Shown piece by piece: positions 11,273 to 22,547 of a stretch of 64,000 bases of DNA. The notes under the pieces are model-generated. The model ran no database searches and had not been told where the DNA came from. It saw only the letters and a program-made list of their open reading frames with translations. The position numbers were made by a program, and so were the translations under genes. This DNA is from Chiua virens (Eukaryota; Basidiomycota; Agaricomycetes; Boletales; Boletaceae). The stretch lies in assembly GCA_019787685.1 (NCBI GenBank), contig JAHNUO010000013.1, forward strand, positions 930,001 through 994,000, given 5' to 3'. Numbering within the stretch: position 1 is the stretch's first letter; each line of letters starts with the position of its first letter.

Positions 11273-12005
11273 TGTTATGATAGTCCCAGGTAGGGCCTAG
11301 CATAGCCACAAAGTACCAAGTATCTAGTGGCTGTGATAACTCAAACAACCACCACTAGTGTATGTGGTGTGCTGAAGAGTTCAAGGAGGAGTACTGGTCA
11401 GTATAGGCTACCAGTGAGACAAGTTAGAACTTAGGTGTTGCTGAGAGCATCCTGTTAGGAATCTATATCTGAAGGACCAAAGACTTCCCCTTGTGATCAG
11501 GGTGGACCAAGAAGCTGGAAGTTGGTCATAGCAATGAAGGGATGGCTTAGGTAAAGCCCAAGGAGGAGTGACAATACTCAGCTAGATTGGGGAAATCAAG
11601 ACTAAGGAATACAGGAATATTATCAAGGTTTTATAAGTAAATATGAAGTAGGGCAAAGGGTTGACCAAGAAGAGCAGAACCAATCAAAAGGGCCAAAAGG
11701 TATTGTATAATATGGGACCAATGGACAATCATGAAAGTAAAATGACAAAACACAATGCTATCAGATGATGACAAGAAGTGGAATGACTAACTATGAGTTG
11801 GAGATAAATGATAATGGAACAATGGGTTAGACTGGAGTTGTGTTTGCAGAACAAGACAGAAGGCAAGGAAAAACCTGAATAGGTAAAGAAAAGAAGTGGA
11901 AGTGGGCAAAGGGTTAAGCCCTTACTGGTAGAATGTAGTGAGGTACTTGTAGTACTGAGTGGAGTGAAATTGAGGTAAAATGAAGAAAAAGAATGAATTA
12001 TAACA
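11273..12005 (-). mobile_element. Solo LTR-A (inverted) with TSD CATCC
   Basis: A 733-bp LTR reading TGTTATGATAGTCCC…ATTATAACA on the plus strand, flanked by CATCC at 11268-11272 and 12006-12010. The self-primer complement survives with one mismatch (AAATCAAGACTA). Confidence 0.92.
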
Positions 12006-12010
12006 CATCC

Positions 12011-12711
12011 TGCTGCAAGATCTGGAGAACAACTCTTCCAGGTGGAGAATTAGTTCTGCAAATAGACCTAGGTTGAGTTCTATGAAAAGTAAGGCTTTTA
12101 GCACTAGGAAAGAACTTGTAGCACCTTATAGCTGAGCATCCTATTTATTACAGAATCCTTGTGTTAAGGGTGTTGGTTAAGCATGGCTGGCATAATGCTT
12201 TGACACCTTGACATTTTGAGTAGCAGTTGATAACAAAGATTATGTACAAGCAACTTGTACAACAACTTCCATTCTCTTTCTAGTTACACAAACTTTAAAG
12301 CCAGTCAACTTACATAAGATGGCAGCTAGGTGATAACAAGTTGGTGACACAGCAAGGAAGCAATAAGATTATATATGTAAACATTTTCCCTGCCATTTGT
12401 CCTCAATTGCCTGCTCTAGCTGTACTCAGCAACAACTTCCAGGACTGCATGCCAATATCTCAGGATGTTGTTTGAGAAATGCATGCAACATGCTCACTTA
12501 CATCATGCCACACCATTCATTTTCACATCAGGATGGGCTACAGCTCATTTGTCCTTGAAATGGTAGCATATGTGGCAGAATCTGGGATGCATTAAGTTGA
12601 AAAAGTGGATGGGTAGAGTGAGAGTTAGCAGTGAGTTGGGGGACTGTGCAGGCTCATGGGTATAGCTTTTTACACAAACTTTGCTCTCATCAATGCCAGG
12701 CTCAACCATTA
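12011..12711. other. Unassigned interval
   Basis: About 700 bp of CpG-poor sequence with no recognised domain on either strand. It may be part of the same target as the Plavaka-like debris to its left, but I could not confirm this by translation. Confidence 0.25.
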
Positions 12712-12719
12712 CTAGTACA

Positions 12720-12997
12720 TAGTGTTTAAAGGTCCAGTTGTAGGACTGGCCTAGGATAGTCCTGGTCTTTTAAATTTTGAGAAAAATGGAAAGACTAGTC
12801 CTGGACCAGTTGCAACCAGTCTTTTTGGAAAGCTGGTATTATCTCAGAATCTAATCTAAATTTAGTACACTGATGACTAAGCTGGTTATTGCCAAAAACT
12901 GGTTCTACTGCTTTTGGAAGCTTACTAAGACCAGTTGCGGTCTAGTTGCCTTATTTGGACCATGGAAAAATGGACTGGACTAGACTTTTAAACACTA
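12720..12997. mobile_element. MITE-1 copy 3 (278 bp)
   Basis: TAGTGTTTAAAGGTCCAG at the left and ACTTTTAAACACTA at the right, with a perfect 8-bp duplication CTAGTACA (12712-12719 and 12998-13005). This is the shortest copy: essentially the two subterminal ACTGGTC-rich arms with a small centre resembling copy 1. Confidence 0.92.
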
Positions 12998-13016
12998 CTA
13001 GTACAGTATTGCCAAT

Positions 13017-13500
13017 CTAAGAGCAAATAGAAACAGGGAAGGAAATGGAGAACCAGCAGACACACAGAATAAGTACTGTAACACTATAAACAAACTGATT
13101 GGTAGTAGCCCAGTATAGAAAACAATAATAATCATTTTCAGTGTTCTGGATATGTGTGAAATTATCTTGGTTCATTTTCTGAAGAAGGTTTAAGCCTCCA
13201 TGACAAGTTAAACCCTTGTTAGGGTGATATTGACACATGACTTGAAGCAGTGGCATCTAGAATGTGTTGATCAGCTGGTTTACCCACATGGTAACCATTA
13301 GAGAGAAGGTTAGCAAGGTCACCATTCTCCAGATCATCATCAGGATCTATCCTGTTCTATCAAGCATTGACCAAAAAACACAGATCAATGAGTGCCATTT
13401 ATGAAGAAGGATAAGTGTCCTACCTTGAGCTGCATTGACATCATCACCAAAGTCAGCTCCAGGATTTGTGGTTTGTTGCTGCTCTACATTGGGCAGATAT
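13017..13500 (-). pseudogene. Possible N-terminal transposase relic
   Basis: Minus-strand frame 13017-13256 includes QYHPNKGLTCHGGLNLL and a YYCFLYWATTNQFVYSV stretch, which recalls the 'PYYPF…' region near the N-terminus of Plavaka-like transposases. Upstream translation is broken. If correct, this and 7638-9450 are the two ends of one old element later split by LTR-Y, two MITE-1 copies and two solo LTRs. The identification is weak. Confidence 0.3.
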
Positions 13501-14362
13501 TGGGCAAGCCATTACCTACATTCACCCTTAGCAGTTAGATGTCAGAAAATATATTTCTAATTCCCATGCCCTATAAGGACTTGCAAGGCCCCAAGATGCT
13601 GCCAGCTTTCAATTCACTTTCAATTCACTTTCAATTTGACTTGAAAGAATTCCTTGGCAATTGCATGGGACTTGAAAGGGGGTTAAAAGGGGTTAAAACA
13701 TATTTCCAGCACCCAAATCTGACATTGTGACCCTCAGTTTGTTGATGTTTGTGATAAAAGAAATTGTCTGGGAATCAGTCTAAATATGGCAGTATTAGAA
13801 GCAGGTTTGGATTTTTCCAACAGATGGAGAACCACTGCATCTTCTCCATTGGGAAACTCTTGTTGAAAATTGGGGCAAAAAGCTAAGATATTGTCTGAGA
13901 CTGATGAAAGTTGTAGAAATAGAGGTTGAAGCTCACCCATGTTAATTGCTCTCTGAAACCATGATAAGGAATGAACATGAAGCTGATAGTCTGCTAATTG
14001 CCAAGTTACTCACAGGACTTTTTGTCCAGCAAAGTGGCTCCACCAGCCACTTATATAAGACAGTTCTGCATGGTCCCAGTAACCTGTTTCCTGCAAAATG
14101 TTACTAAGGGATTTGGACCCTCTTTCAGTCGAAATGGCTACAATATCCATGTCTCTATTAACTACACCACTACTGTCTAATCTACCTCCAGAAACCTCAG
14201 CTCCAGGAGCTATGTCATCGCACAGGTATCCTTGGGATTTCTTACCCAATGGCAAAGGGTATGGTAGCCTTGGACAGAAAAGAGCTCACTTTAAGTTTCT
14301 CTTACTATCTGATGACTCCATGCTACAATTCCATTGCCCATATAAGAAGGGAAAAGTCCTCT
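13501..14362. other. Unassigned interval with a small tandem repeat
   Basis: TTTCAATTCAC is repeated about three times at 13607-13637. Short frames on both strands (13734-13940 minus; 14098-14362 plus) show no known motif. The Gypsy-A target site GTACT is at 14363-14367. Confidence 0.3.
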
Positions 14363-14367
14363 GTACT

Positions 14368-14823
14368 TGTTATGATTCATTCATTCTCTTCTCTATTACT
14401 TCAATCTCACTATGCTTGGTACTACAGGTACTAACCTACATTCAATTCACAAGGCTTAACTTTTCTTCCACTTACTCAGCAAGGGCTTAACCCTTTGCCC
14501 CATTTACCTTTCTTTCCTCTGATCCAATTATATCACTCTGGCCCAACCCATTGTTCTGTCATTGCTTCTTTTCCTTCTGCTTCCTTTGATCTACTAGGGA
14601 TTGCCTTCATTTCTGCCATTATTCCAATGGCTTCCACTTCTACTCTTTTACCTTTGTTCTGTCCAGTGCTCCCACCCTGTATAACTCCTTTTGGCCCTTT
14701 GATTCATTCCACTCTTCTTGGCCAACCCTTTGCCCTGCTTTACAATATATATATGAACCAGTAGCAATACTCTGTATTCCTTAGTCTTGATCTCTGCAAT
14801 CTAGCTGAGTATCTCTGCTCCTC
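14368..14823 (+). repeat. Truncated 5' LTR of Gypsy-A
   Basis: Starts TGTTATGATTCATT and carries the TATA region (ATATATATATG near 14745) and TAGTCTTGATCT at 14782-14793. Homology to other LTR-A copies stops at a CTGCTCCT/CTGCTTCT junction where gag sequence begins, a likely microhomology deletion. Confidence 0.88.
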
Positions 14824-15050
14824 TGCTTCTGGTGCTGCCAACCTGGCCATCACATCTCCTCTTGCCTGGTCTTTACAACCAACTCCTCCTGCTTCACTTT
14901 CTCACCTAACAAGAAGGTCTGGAAGGCCAAACCTATCCCTGCTTTGCAGGAGGTAGAGGATGATGATGACGACTTTATGAGCATCAACAAAGTCAACTCC
15001 AACCTCCCCAAACCCATCATGGGTTTTTAAGAAGGAAGACTGATTTGATA
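14824..15050 (+). pseudogene. Gypsy-A gag C-terminus (zinc knuckle)
   Basis: The sequence parallels 6180-6350. A knuckle CFWC-x4-H-x4-C is decayed (CFWCCQPGHHISSC), followed by KVWKAKPIPALQEVED and an Asp run, then MSINKV. The N-terminal capsid part was removed by the LTR-gag deletion. It ends at a stop near 15030, ahead of protease debris. Confidence 0.7.
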
Positions 15051-15117
15051 CTGGTATCTTCCTGTTCTCATACCCATGTACTAGTAGCTGAGTTGGCATT
15101 GCAATCTATGTAGATTT

Positions 15118-15640
15118 CTATTAGAGTGAATGCAACCACTACCTTGCAAGACATCAACACCTGTGCTCTCATTGACTCCAGAGCTGGGATAAACTGTATT
15201 GACTGGCACTTTGTCCAGAAAAACAAGTTTCCTAAGGATCACATTCCAAAACCCATTCTGGTTCAGAATATGAATTCTACCTGAAATAAACATGGTAATA
15301 TCAAGTTTACCACCACCCTCCAGATTGCTCTTGACAGTGTACTTCAACACATTAAGTGCTGCATCATCTATTGTGGTTCTGAGAATGTTATCCTTGGCCT
15401 TCTCTGGCTACAAGTCAAAGTGACCAATCCAACTATTGATTGGGTTGCCAAAATCATCACTATTACCGCCCCTGAACCCAACACTTCTCCCATCACTACC
15501 AATGAACCATGTCACTCTGCCAAGCTTGCTTACCCACTACCAATCCTCCTAATCCATCACATTGATGTCAATCCCATCTGGGATAGCAAAGTCTACAACT
15601 ACCTTGGCACTGAAACTGGGCATCATTTTATGACCTAACC
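15118..15640 (+). pseudogene. Gypsy-A protease region
   Basis: The aspartic-protease active site appears as ALIDSRAGIN near 15160, where the family form is DSGA. The Gly codon GGA has become AGA, consistent with CpG-to-CpA change. FVQKNKFPKDHI, QIALDS and VILGLLWLQ (near 15385, the flap/α-helix region) follow, then TNPTIDWVAKIITIT. Stops near 15276 and after GLLWLQV break it. The enzyme would cut Gag-Pol. The change at the catalytic loop alone would inactivate it. Confidence 0.78.
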
Positions 15641-15869
15641 CATGCAATACTCTGTGAACCACATCATGTGTGCAGGTCAACACTTTGTTTGGATCACTCT
15701 ATCAGAGAAGCTCACCAATGCTACTGCCCTTGCAGCTGTGGCTACCAAAGCCAAGTTCATTCTCCCTTTGGAATACTTAGAATTCAAATCTGTATTCATG
15801 AAAGAACCCTTCAACCAGATGCCCCCCTCTTGGTCCTGTGATCACAAGATTCACCTAAAGAACATTTTC

Positions 15870-17060
15870 TAACCCAAGGTTGAAAAGGTCTACCCCTTGT
15901 CACCTGACAAGCACAAGGCCACCAATAACTTCATCAACAAACACCTTGCCAATGGTAAGATCTGCCCCTCTAACTCTTCACAGGCCTTCCCCTTCTGCTT
16001 TATCAAGAAAAAGAATGGCAAGCTCACCCTTGCCAAGATTACCACTACATCAACAATTATACCATTCATGACACCTACCCCCTTTCCCTCATCTCTGACC
16101 TCGTCAATAAGCTAAAGGATGCCAAGCTTTTCACAAAGTTTGATGTCCAATGGGGCTACAACAATGTCCATATCAAAGACAGGCACCAATGGAAAGCTGC
16201 ATTCATCACACACTGTGATCTCTTTGAACCTATGGTCATGTTCTTCTGACTGACAAACTCTCCCATGAAATTCCAGTGTTTCATGAATAACTCCTTTCAC
16301 AATATAATTGCTGAAGGATGGCTTATCATCTACATGAATGACCTTCTCATCTTTTCCAAAGATGATACTATACACACTGAACATACCAAATGCATTCTCA
16401 CTCACATGAAGGAATTTGACCTTGACCTCAAGCTCAAAAAATATCACTTTGTCACCACTGAAGTTGAATATCTCAGCATAATTACTTGCCCCTGGCAAAC
16501 TCACCATGGACCCCATCAAGGTTGCTGGTATTGCTGACTGGCCTACCCTAACCAAGCTCAAGGATGTCTGATCATTCATGGGCTTTGTCAACATCTCCCA
16601 TCAGTTTATCCCCAACTACTCCACCATCACCTGCCCTCTTGTTGATCTTACAAAGAAAGACACACCTTGGACTTGGGGTTCTCCTCAGGTTACTACCATT
16701 GAACACCTAAAAAGGGCCTTCATCTCCAATCCAGTACTCCAATTTCCAGATACTTCTCAACCCTTCACTATCACTACCAATGCTTCCAAGTTTGTATTGG
16801 GGAAACCCTGCTCTTATCACTCATAATTCTTCAATGCTACAGAGAGAAACTATGACATCTATGATTGCAAGCTTCTTGCCATCATTAGATCCCTCATAGC
16901 CTGGTGCTACTAACTCCACAGTAGTGCTACTCCCATGACCATCTTCTCAGATCACAAAAACCTCACCTACTTCCAACAACCTCCAAACCTCAACCATCAT
17001 TAAGCCTGCTGGCTTCTCGACCTTGCTGACTTTGACCTCACATTCTCTCACATGCCAGGC
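15870..17060 (+). pseudogene. Gypsy-A RT and RNase H
   Basis: Segments in order: [49 protein letters not shown] (palm), the catalytic box YMNDLLIFSKDD near 16333, EVEYLSIITCP, and the RNase H connection GFVNISHQFIPNYS near 16590. HMPGKLLN closes the domain near 17050. The YMDD box has become YMND, losing a metal-binding Asp. Frames change near 16050, 16250, 16530 and 16830. Homologous to 6363-7520. Confidence 0.85.
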
Positions 17061-18331
17061 AAACTCCTCAACAGTCCAGAGATGGTCTTCCACTGTCCTG
17101 AATATATCACCTCAGACTTGAATAATAAAGACATCACTCTTCTTCTGGACAACATCTTCATGAACCTTCTCACCATGGATCTCCAGGACTTGATCTTCCA
17201 CTCCTTAGCCACAGATCCACTTGTCCTGGACACCCTCAATGCCATGAATGGTAGCCTCCTGCCAAAATTCTCCCCCTATCTTTCCAACTGGCATTACAAT
17301 GCCAGAGTCTTTACCTACCAAGATCACATCTACATCCCACCTAACCGTGAACTCCAGCAACAAATTGTTGCTTGCCATCATGACTCCCACACTGCCGGAC
17401 ACCCTGGCTTCCTGAAAACTTGTCAGCTGGTTGCCACCAAATTTTGGTGGCCCAGCCTTGCCTCCTTCATCCACTCCTATGTCTCCAGTTGTGCCTTGTG
17501 CCAACAGCACAAGGTCAATACCCATCTGACCACACTGCTGCTCTCTCTAATTCCCTTCATGTGCACCCACCCATTCCAGAACATTTGCATTGATTTTATC
17601 ATGGATATTCCTATCTCTGCAGTGGGCTATGACTCTCTCATGGTCATGGTCAACCATGGCCTTATGAAGGGGGTAATTCTTTGCTCTATGGTGAAAACTG
17701 CTGACTCCACAGGCATAGCCTGCCTCTTTTTTCACAAAGTATACGCCCAATTCAGCCTCTACAACAAAATTATCTCCAATCATGGTCCACAGTTCGCTTT
17801 CACTTTCACGAAAGAGCTCTCCCAACTCATTGGATACTAACTCTTCCTCTTTACTACCTACCATCCTCAATCCAATGGTGAGCTAGAATGGGCCACCTTA
17901 CTTCCCATGGCTGAATCCACACATAACCACTATCCCCACTCTATTACTGGCAAATCATCATTCTTTCTTATGATGGGCTATGACCCCCATTCCTTGCCCA
18001 CTATCATTGCAGAAACCAAACTCCCTGCTGTTGAGGAACATCTCAAAACCCTTTCTGTTGCCCATGATGAAGCCCTCACTGCACATGAACTCACTCACAA
18101 AGCCATGAAAGCTCACTTCTTTAGGAAGTTCAAACCCTTCTCCAAAGGTGATCAAATTTGGCTGGAAGCACGCAACCTAAAGTGGGAACTCATCTCTCCA
18201 AAACTCACATCTTACCATAAAGGACCCTTTATCACCACAGAGGTCCTCTGTCACTTACCTACTGTCTTTGCCTCCCCAATACCTACAAAATCCATCTGGT
18301 CTTCCATACCTCTCTGTTATTACCCTATCGT
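17061..18331 (+). pseudogene. Gypsy-A integrase
   Basis: A long open stretch (17052-17840) holds the H2C2 zinc finger (HHDSHTAGHPGFLKTC…CALCQQHK, 17380-17515) and the catalytic core (NICIDFIMDIPISAVGYDSL). The second catalytic Asp appears changed to Asn (IISNHGPQF, usually ISDRG). After a stop at 17840 the third acidic motif (QSNGELEW) joins directly to LLPMAESTHNHYPHSITGK, about 60 bp shorter than expected. KFKPFSKGDQIWLEARNLK precedes the break at 18331 caused by a solo LTR. The domain would insert element DNA into the genome. Confidence 0.85.
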
Positions 18332-19081
18332 TGTTATGATTCATCTTTTCTTTTGCTTTTACTTTGCTTTTACTATGCTCAGTACTACAGGTATCCCCTA
18401 TATTCAATCCGCAAGGCTTACCCTTGCCTCAGATTACTTAGCAAGGGCTTAACCCTTTGCCCCGTTTACCTTTTCCTTTTTTGATCCAATTATGTGACTC
18501 CGGCCCAACCTGTTGTTCTCTTCGCTTCCATCATTCACTTCTCTGATCCGTTAGGGATCTCCTTCATTTCCACTGTCATTCCTGACAGCTTCCATGTTTA
18601 CCTTTTATACTTTTGCCTGTCCGGTGCTCTTGCCCTGCATGACTCCTTTTGGCCCTTTGATAGTTCTGCTCTTCATGGCCACCCTTTTGGACACTTGGTC
18701 CATGCACGATTCTTGTAGTATAAATACTGTGCAATGATACTCCTGTACCTTAGTCTTGATCTATGCAATCTAGCTAGTATTACTGCTCCTCCTTGGGCTT
18801 AACCTAAGCCACCCTCCATTGCTGCGACCAACATCCAGCTCCTTGGTCTATCCTGATCACAAGGGGCAGTCTTCAGTCCTTCAGGTATAGATTCCCAAAA
18901 AAATGCTCTTAGCAATGCCTAAGTTCTACCTTGTCTCATTGGTAGCAATCTGCTGACCAGTAACCCTCCTTGAACTCTTCAGTGCACCACATACCAAGTG
19001 GTGGTTGTTTGAGTTATCACAGCTGCTTGATACTTAGTGCTTTTGTGTCTACATTAGGCCCTACCTGGGACTATCGTAACA
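18332..19081 (+). mobile_element. Solo LTR-A inside Gypsy-A pol
   Basis: A 750-bp LTR, TGTTATGATT…TATCGTAACA, with target copies ATCGT (18327-18331) and ATTGT (19082-19086). The single difference is a CpG-to-TpG change. Joining the flanks restores the pol frame seen uninterrupted at 63620-63680. The family therefore inserted into its own older copy. Confidence 0.95.
18719..18762 (+). promoter_or_regulatory. LTR-A TATA box and self-primer 12-mer
   Basis: TATAAATA begins at 18719. TAGTCTTGATCT lies at 18751-18762, again 32 bp downstream, as at 2211-2256. The repeated spacing supports the 12-mer being the mRNA 5' end. Confidence 0.6.
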
Positions 19082-19360
19082 ATTGTGAAACAAAAACCTA
19101 TGGACCCAATTTCCCAAAGCCTCCACTGGACCTTATAGCTGGTGAAAAGAAATACAAAATTGAGCTTTTTTTTTGCCATAACTGGAACCCATGCAACCAC
19201 AAGTTCCTGATCTGCTGGAAAGGCTACTCCACCTCTGATGACTCCTGGGAGCCTGAGGCCAATCTAGGAAATGCCAAGGACACCATCAACACTTATAAGT
19301 GTCTTCACCCCAAGGATTTCCCCTCAGTCTCCTGTCTTTTAGCTCTCCCACTATCATGAC
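19082..19360 (+). pseudogene. Gypsy-A chromodomain
   Basis: Continues pol after the solo LTR. The residues NFPKPPLDLIAGEKKYKIE lead into the chromodomain with KFLICWKGYSTSDDSWEPE (aromatic and acidic cage positions in place) and NLGNAKDTINTYK, then a stop near 19358. Chromodomains bind methylated histone H3 and steer integration of chromoviruses. Length and motif order match the copy at 63640-63870. Confidence 0.88.
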
Positions 19361-19508
19361 CACCACACTCACCACTCTGCCTGCTACTACCAGTTTCCAT
19401 CAGAACTGTTATGGCCTGTTAATCTTGCTCCACCCTCGACTTTGAATCTGACATTTCTCACATTGCCTTGCTCCTGCCTGTTCTCCTATCATTGCTCTCA
19501 CCTTTGGA

Positions 19509-20014
19509 TAGTGTTTCAAAGTCCAGTTGCCAGTTGCCAGTTGCCTTGATTTCGAAAAAATGAAAGACTGGTCCTTTAGTAGGCTGATCTTTAGCTCCTA
19601 TCCATGGGTACTTCCCACAATATGTTCAGAATTTTAGGTATTTTATGTATTTGAATTTCTACATAAAAAACAGAGTTAAGACCCACTCTAACTGACATGT
19701 CACCCAGAAATGGCCATATTGTTTGATCCTGTAATCCACATCTTATGATCCAAGGGTCAGTAGGTAGCCAGGGGTCCATAGTAGACTTTATTTCACCATG
19801 ACTAATCATGGTTTCCATGGGATAGGGGTCAAAAAACCGGTTTCACACAAAACTGGTTGTAACTGGTTGAAACTGATTAAATGACTGTTTTGGACTGGTT
19901 TTTTTTTGGTCCAGTTGTGGTTGCAAGGGCCCAGGATCTTTCTAGGACTAGTCTTGGTCCGGTTGCCTTATTTGGACTGTGGACAACTGGACTGGACTGG
20001 ACTTTAAAACACTG
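19509..20014. mobile_element. MITE-1 copy 4 (506 bp)
   Basis: TAGTGTTTCAAAGTCCAG at the left and CTGGACTTTAAAACACTG at the right (last base A to G), flanked by CCTTTGGA at 19501-19508 and 20015-20022. Its centre is inverted relative to copies 2 and 5. Inserted in the 3' part of Gypsy-A. Confidence 0.94.
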
Positions 20015-20022
20015 CCTTTGGA

Positions 20023-20870
20023 TACTTCCTCCCTCTTCTCCCTCATGGAGTCCACTAGACCCATTTCTCCAGCTGATTCTGCAGTTGCTTCCACAGGATG
20101 GGAAACAGCAGGTGTACACACTTACCCTTCTCATCCTACTCACCATATTTGTCCTCCTATTGTCTCAGTAGACTTGCTGGTCATTCACACACTATCTGGG
20201 GCTCTTTGCCTACCCCTGACTACTTTGCCCACATGTGCTGGCTCATCCTCGACCATAGCATGGTATTTCCCATTGAGCACCATCTCAACCTCAACTCTCT
20301 ACTCCACACACCCTCTATGCAGCATATCTTCAAAATGAATGACTCATCCTTATCCAGGCCAACCTCTATAGGCCTATGCCCAATACTCCTCTCCTCTCAG
20401 CCCTTACCAGCCAGATCCATGACAAAATCCACACATTCCTTGAACACACCCTATACCAAATGCAAATGGGTGAATTCCTCGAGGACCTCCACTGCTACCA
20501 AGCAAAACTCTTCCTCACCCTTGACTGTTCCCTCTCTTTCTTGGCTCTCTCTCCATTTACCCTCTCTGCCTCCTCTTTTCCCTTCTCCCTAGAAGAGATT
20601 GACACTTGTAACCAAGCTAAAGTGGAACACATGTTCCAAACTGGTCAGGTCGATCTCCCCAAGAATCACCCTCACTACCATGAGGCCTGCTATGAGTGCC
20701 ACAAGCTTAGGCACATACACATTGAATGCCAGGACTACCAATGTCCTATTTGCCTTGTCTGGTCCCCCAGACACATCTAGTCTCACTGCCCTGCTCAATC
20801 CCATCATATCTGTGCTAGAATTCCTCTGGCCACCAGACTTACTCCCATGGTAGCAGGATCTACCTGGTCT
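20023..20870 (+). pseudogene. Gypsy-A 3' zinc-knuckle ORF
   Basis: Downstream of the chromodomain a second coding region reads QANLYRPMPNTPLL, a helical, Gln/Leu-rich centre (IHDKIHTFLEHTLYQMQMG), then two zinc-knuckle-like motifs: CYECHKLRHIHIEC (CCHC) and CPICLVWSPRHI-stop-SHCP (C-x2-C…H-x4-C), at about 20690-20795. It is not a normal part of pol and sits between pol and the 3' LTR. It could be an accessory Gag-like nucleic-acid-binding protein. Function unknown. A stop at 20778 and the MITE upstream break it. Confidence 0.6.
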
Positions 20871-21306
20871 CATCATTTCCCTTGCCCCATCATCCCCTCT
20901 AACTCCTCCATGTCAAATGGTTTTGCCTCTTCTTCCACACATTACCACTCCTACCATTCCATCTACCTAGCACTCCCACATCACCATCCCTCTGGTCACT
21001 CCTCTGCCTTCCCAGATCACTGCTCCACATTACCATGTGATGACCCCATTGACAATGAGGGTTATGCCAACATTATAGGTAGCCCTGTTAGGGATTCATT
21101 TGATTTCTAGAGATAATCTTCACATGGTGCTTTGATCTTAGTCAGGGGGTAATATTATGATTCATTCATTCACTTCTCTTTTACTTCAATTTCACTGTTG
21201 ATACTACAGGTACCAACTTACATTCAATTCGCAAGGCTTACCCTTGCTTCTGCTTACTCAGCAAGGGCTTAACCCTTTGCCCAGTTTACATTTCTTTCCT
21301 CTGATC

Positions 21307-22547
21307 TGTTATGGTAGTTTTGGGTAGGACCTAATATAGCCGCAAAAGCACTAAGTAACAAGTGGCTGTGATAACTCAAACAACCACCAGTTGATACGTT
21401 GTAGGGAATAGGTATTCCCTGTGCTCGCATAGCACGTTTCCGCACCCTGTCATCACCCGATCCCGATCCTGATCTGTCTGCTTGTGCAAACTCATCCGGA
21501 TTGCTGTATCCGCACCCGTTTTGCCTCAGACTCTTTTATTTTATGTTTGATGCTCCTTATTCGTACTTAGCATTGGCTAGACCACGTCACGCAGCCCTTG
21601 CAGGGACGTTCGGGTGCCTCTCGAACTTTATACCGTACGAAAACCTTCTTTTTATTATTATCCTTACTTAGGACGAGTCTGAGGGTATTCCCGAGGACTA
21701 TAAATTCACTGTATTGACAAAATACAGTAGCTTTTGGCCCGTGTGCATCTGTCTCACATCGTTTTCGGTCGACGTTCGTTTTCTCTCGCTCTCCTCATAT
21801 TTTCTCGATCCGGATCGGACTGCCGTGTCCGCTTTTCTATCCGTTTTAATCCGGATTCGCCCCGGATTCATCTCGGACTACTCAAAAACCATTATTCGTC
21901 GTTCACCAACTCAGTGTTGTCCCTGGGTCGAACGGAATCGCATTCCTTCACCCTCTTTTCTATTCTTTCAATCCCCCTGAGTATTTCACTTCAGCCAGGA
22001 TATATTACCTTCAACGTGACATGCTGTCAAGTTCAAAGGGGATTGCTGGTCAGCAAGTTGCTACCGGTGAGACAAATGAAGACTTAGGAAGATCTCTAAG
22101 CTGTCTGGTTGAGAATCTATACTCTTGGGACCAGAGTGTCATAGGTTGACTCAGTAGAGTCCAAGGGGAGTTGAGTACACTCAGCTAGATTGCAGAGATC
22201 AAGACTAGAGTACAGGAGTGTCTCAATGAAGTATTTATATGTAAGAAAGATGCATGGACCAACAGGCAAAGTGGGTGACTAAGAAGAGCAGAACTGCCAC
22301 AATAGGTCAAAGGGGATCATATGATGTGAAGGCAACATATGATGATGAAGTTAGAATGACTAAATGGAGAATTGTACAATGTGATGACAATGGACAATGA
22401 CAAAAAAGGGATGAGTAATCCATCGGGTTGTGCCGATGTGGGCTGTCTAAGTAAAAGACATGAAGTACAGATGAATGTAAAGAGATACCTAGGTATTGAG
22501 TGTCAAGAAGTAGTACAAGCAGAAGGAAAAAGGAGTAAATTGTAACA
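21307..22547 (-). mobile_element. Inverted solo LTR-A nested in the 3' LTR
   Basis: Reads TGTTATGGTAGTTTTGGG…ATTGTAACA, flanked by TGATC at 21302-21306 and 22548-22552. It is itself interrupted by the CpG-rich LTR at 21400-22013. The self-primer word survives exactly (AGATCAAGACTA, 22196-22207). Confidence 0.94.
21400..22013 (+). mobile_element. Young CpG-rich solo LTR (614 bp)
   Basis: Begins TGTAGGGAATAGG and ends ACCTTCA, flanked by ACGT at 21396-21399 and 22014-22017. Removing it restores the host LTR (TTGATACGTGACATG). It contains about 40 CpG dinucleotides by hand count, against a handful in the surrounding LTR, and a TATA-like CTATAAATT near 21697. No other copy or coding partner is in the window. 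Orientation is inferred from the TATA-like box only. Confidence 0.82.

Noticed and set aside
16112..16594. 160-codon minus-strand frame opposite Gypsy-A RT
   Set aside because: It lies antisense to recognisable RT, and the same shadow appears opposite 6310-7025. No domain of its own.
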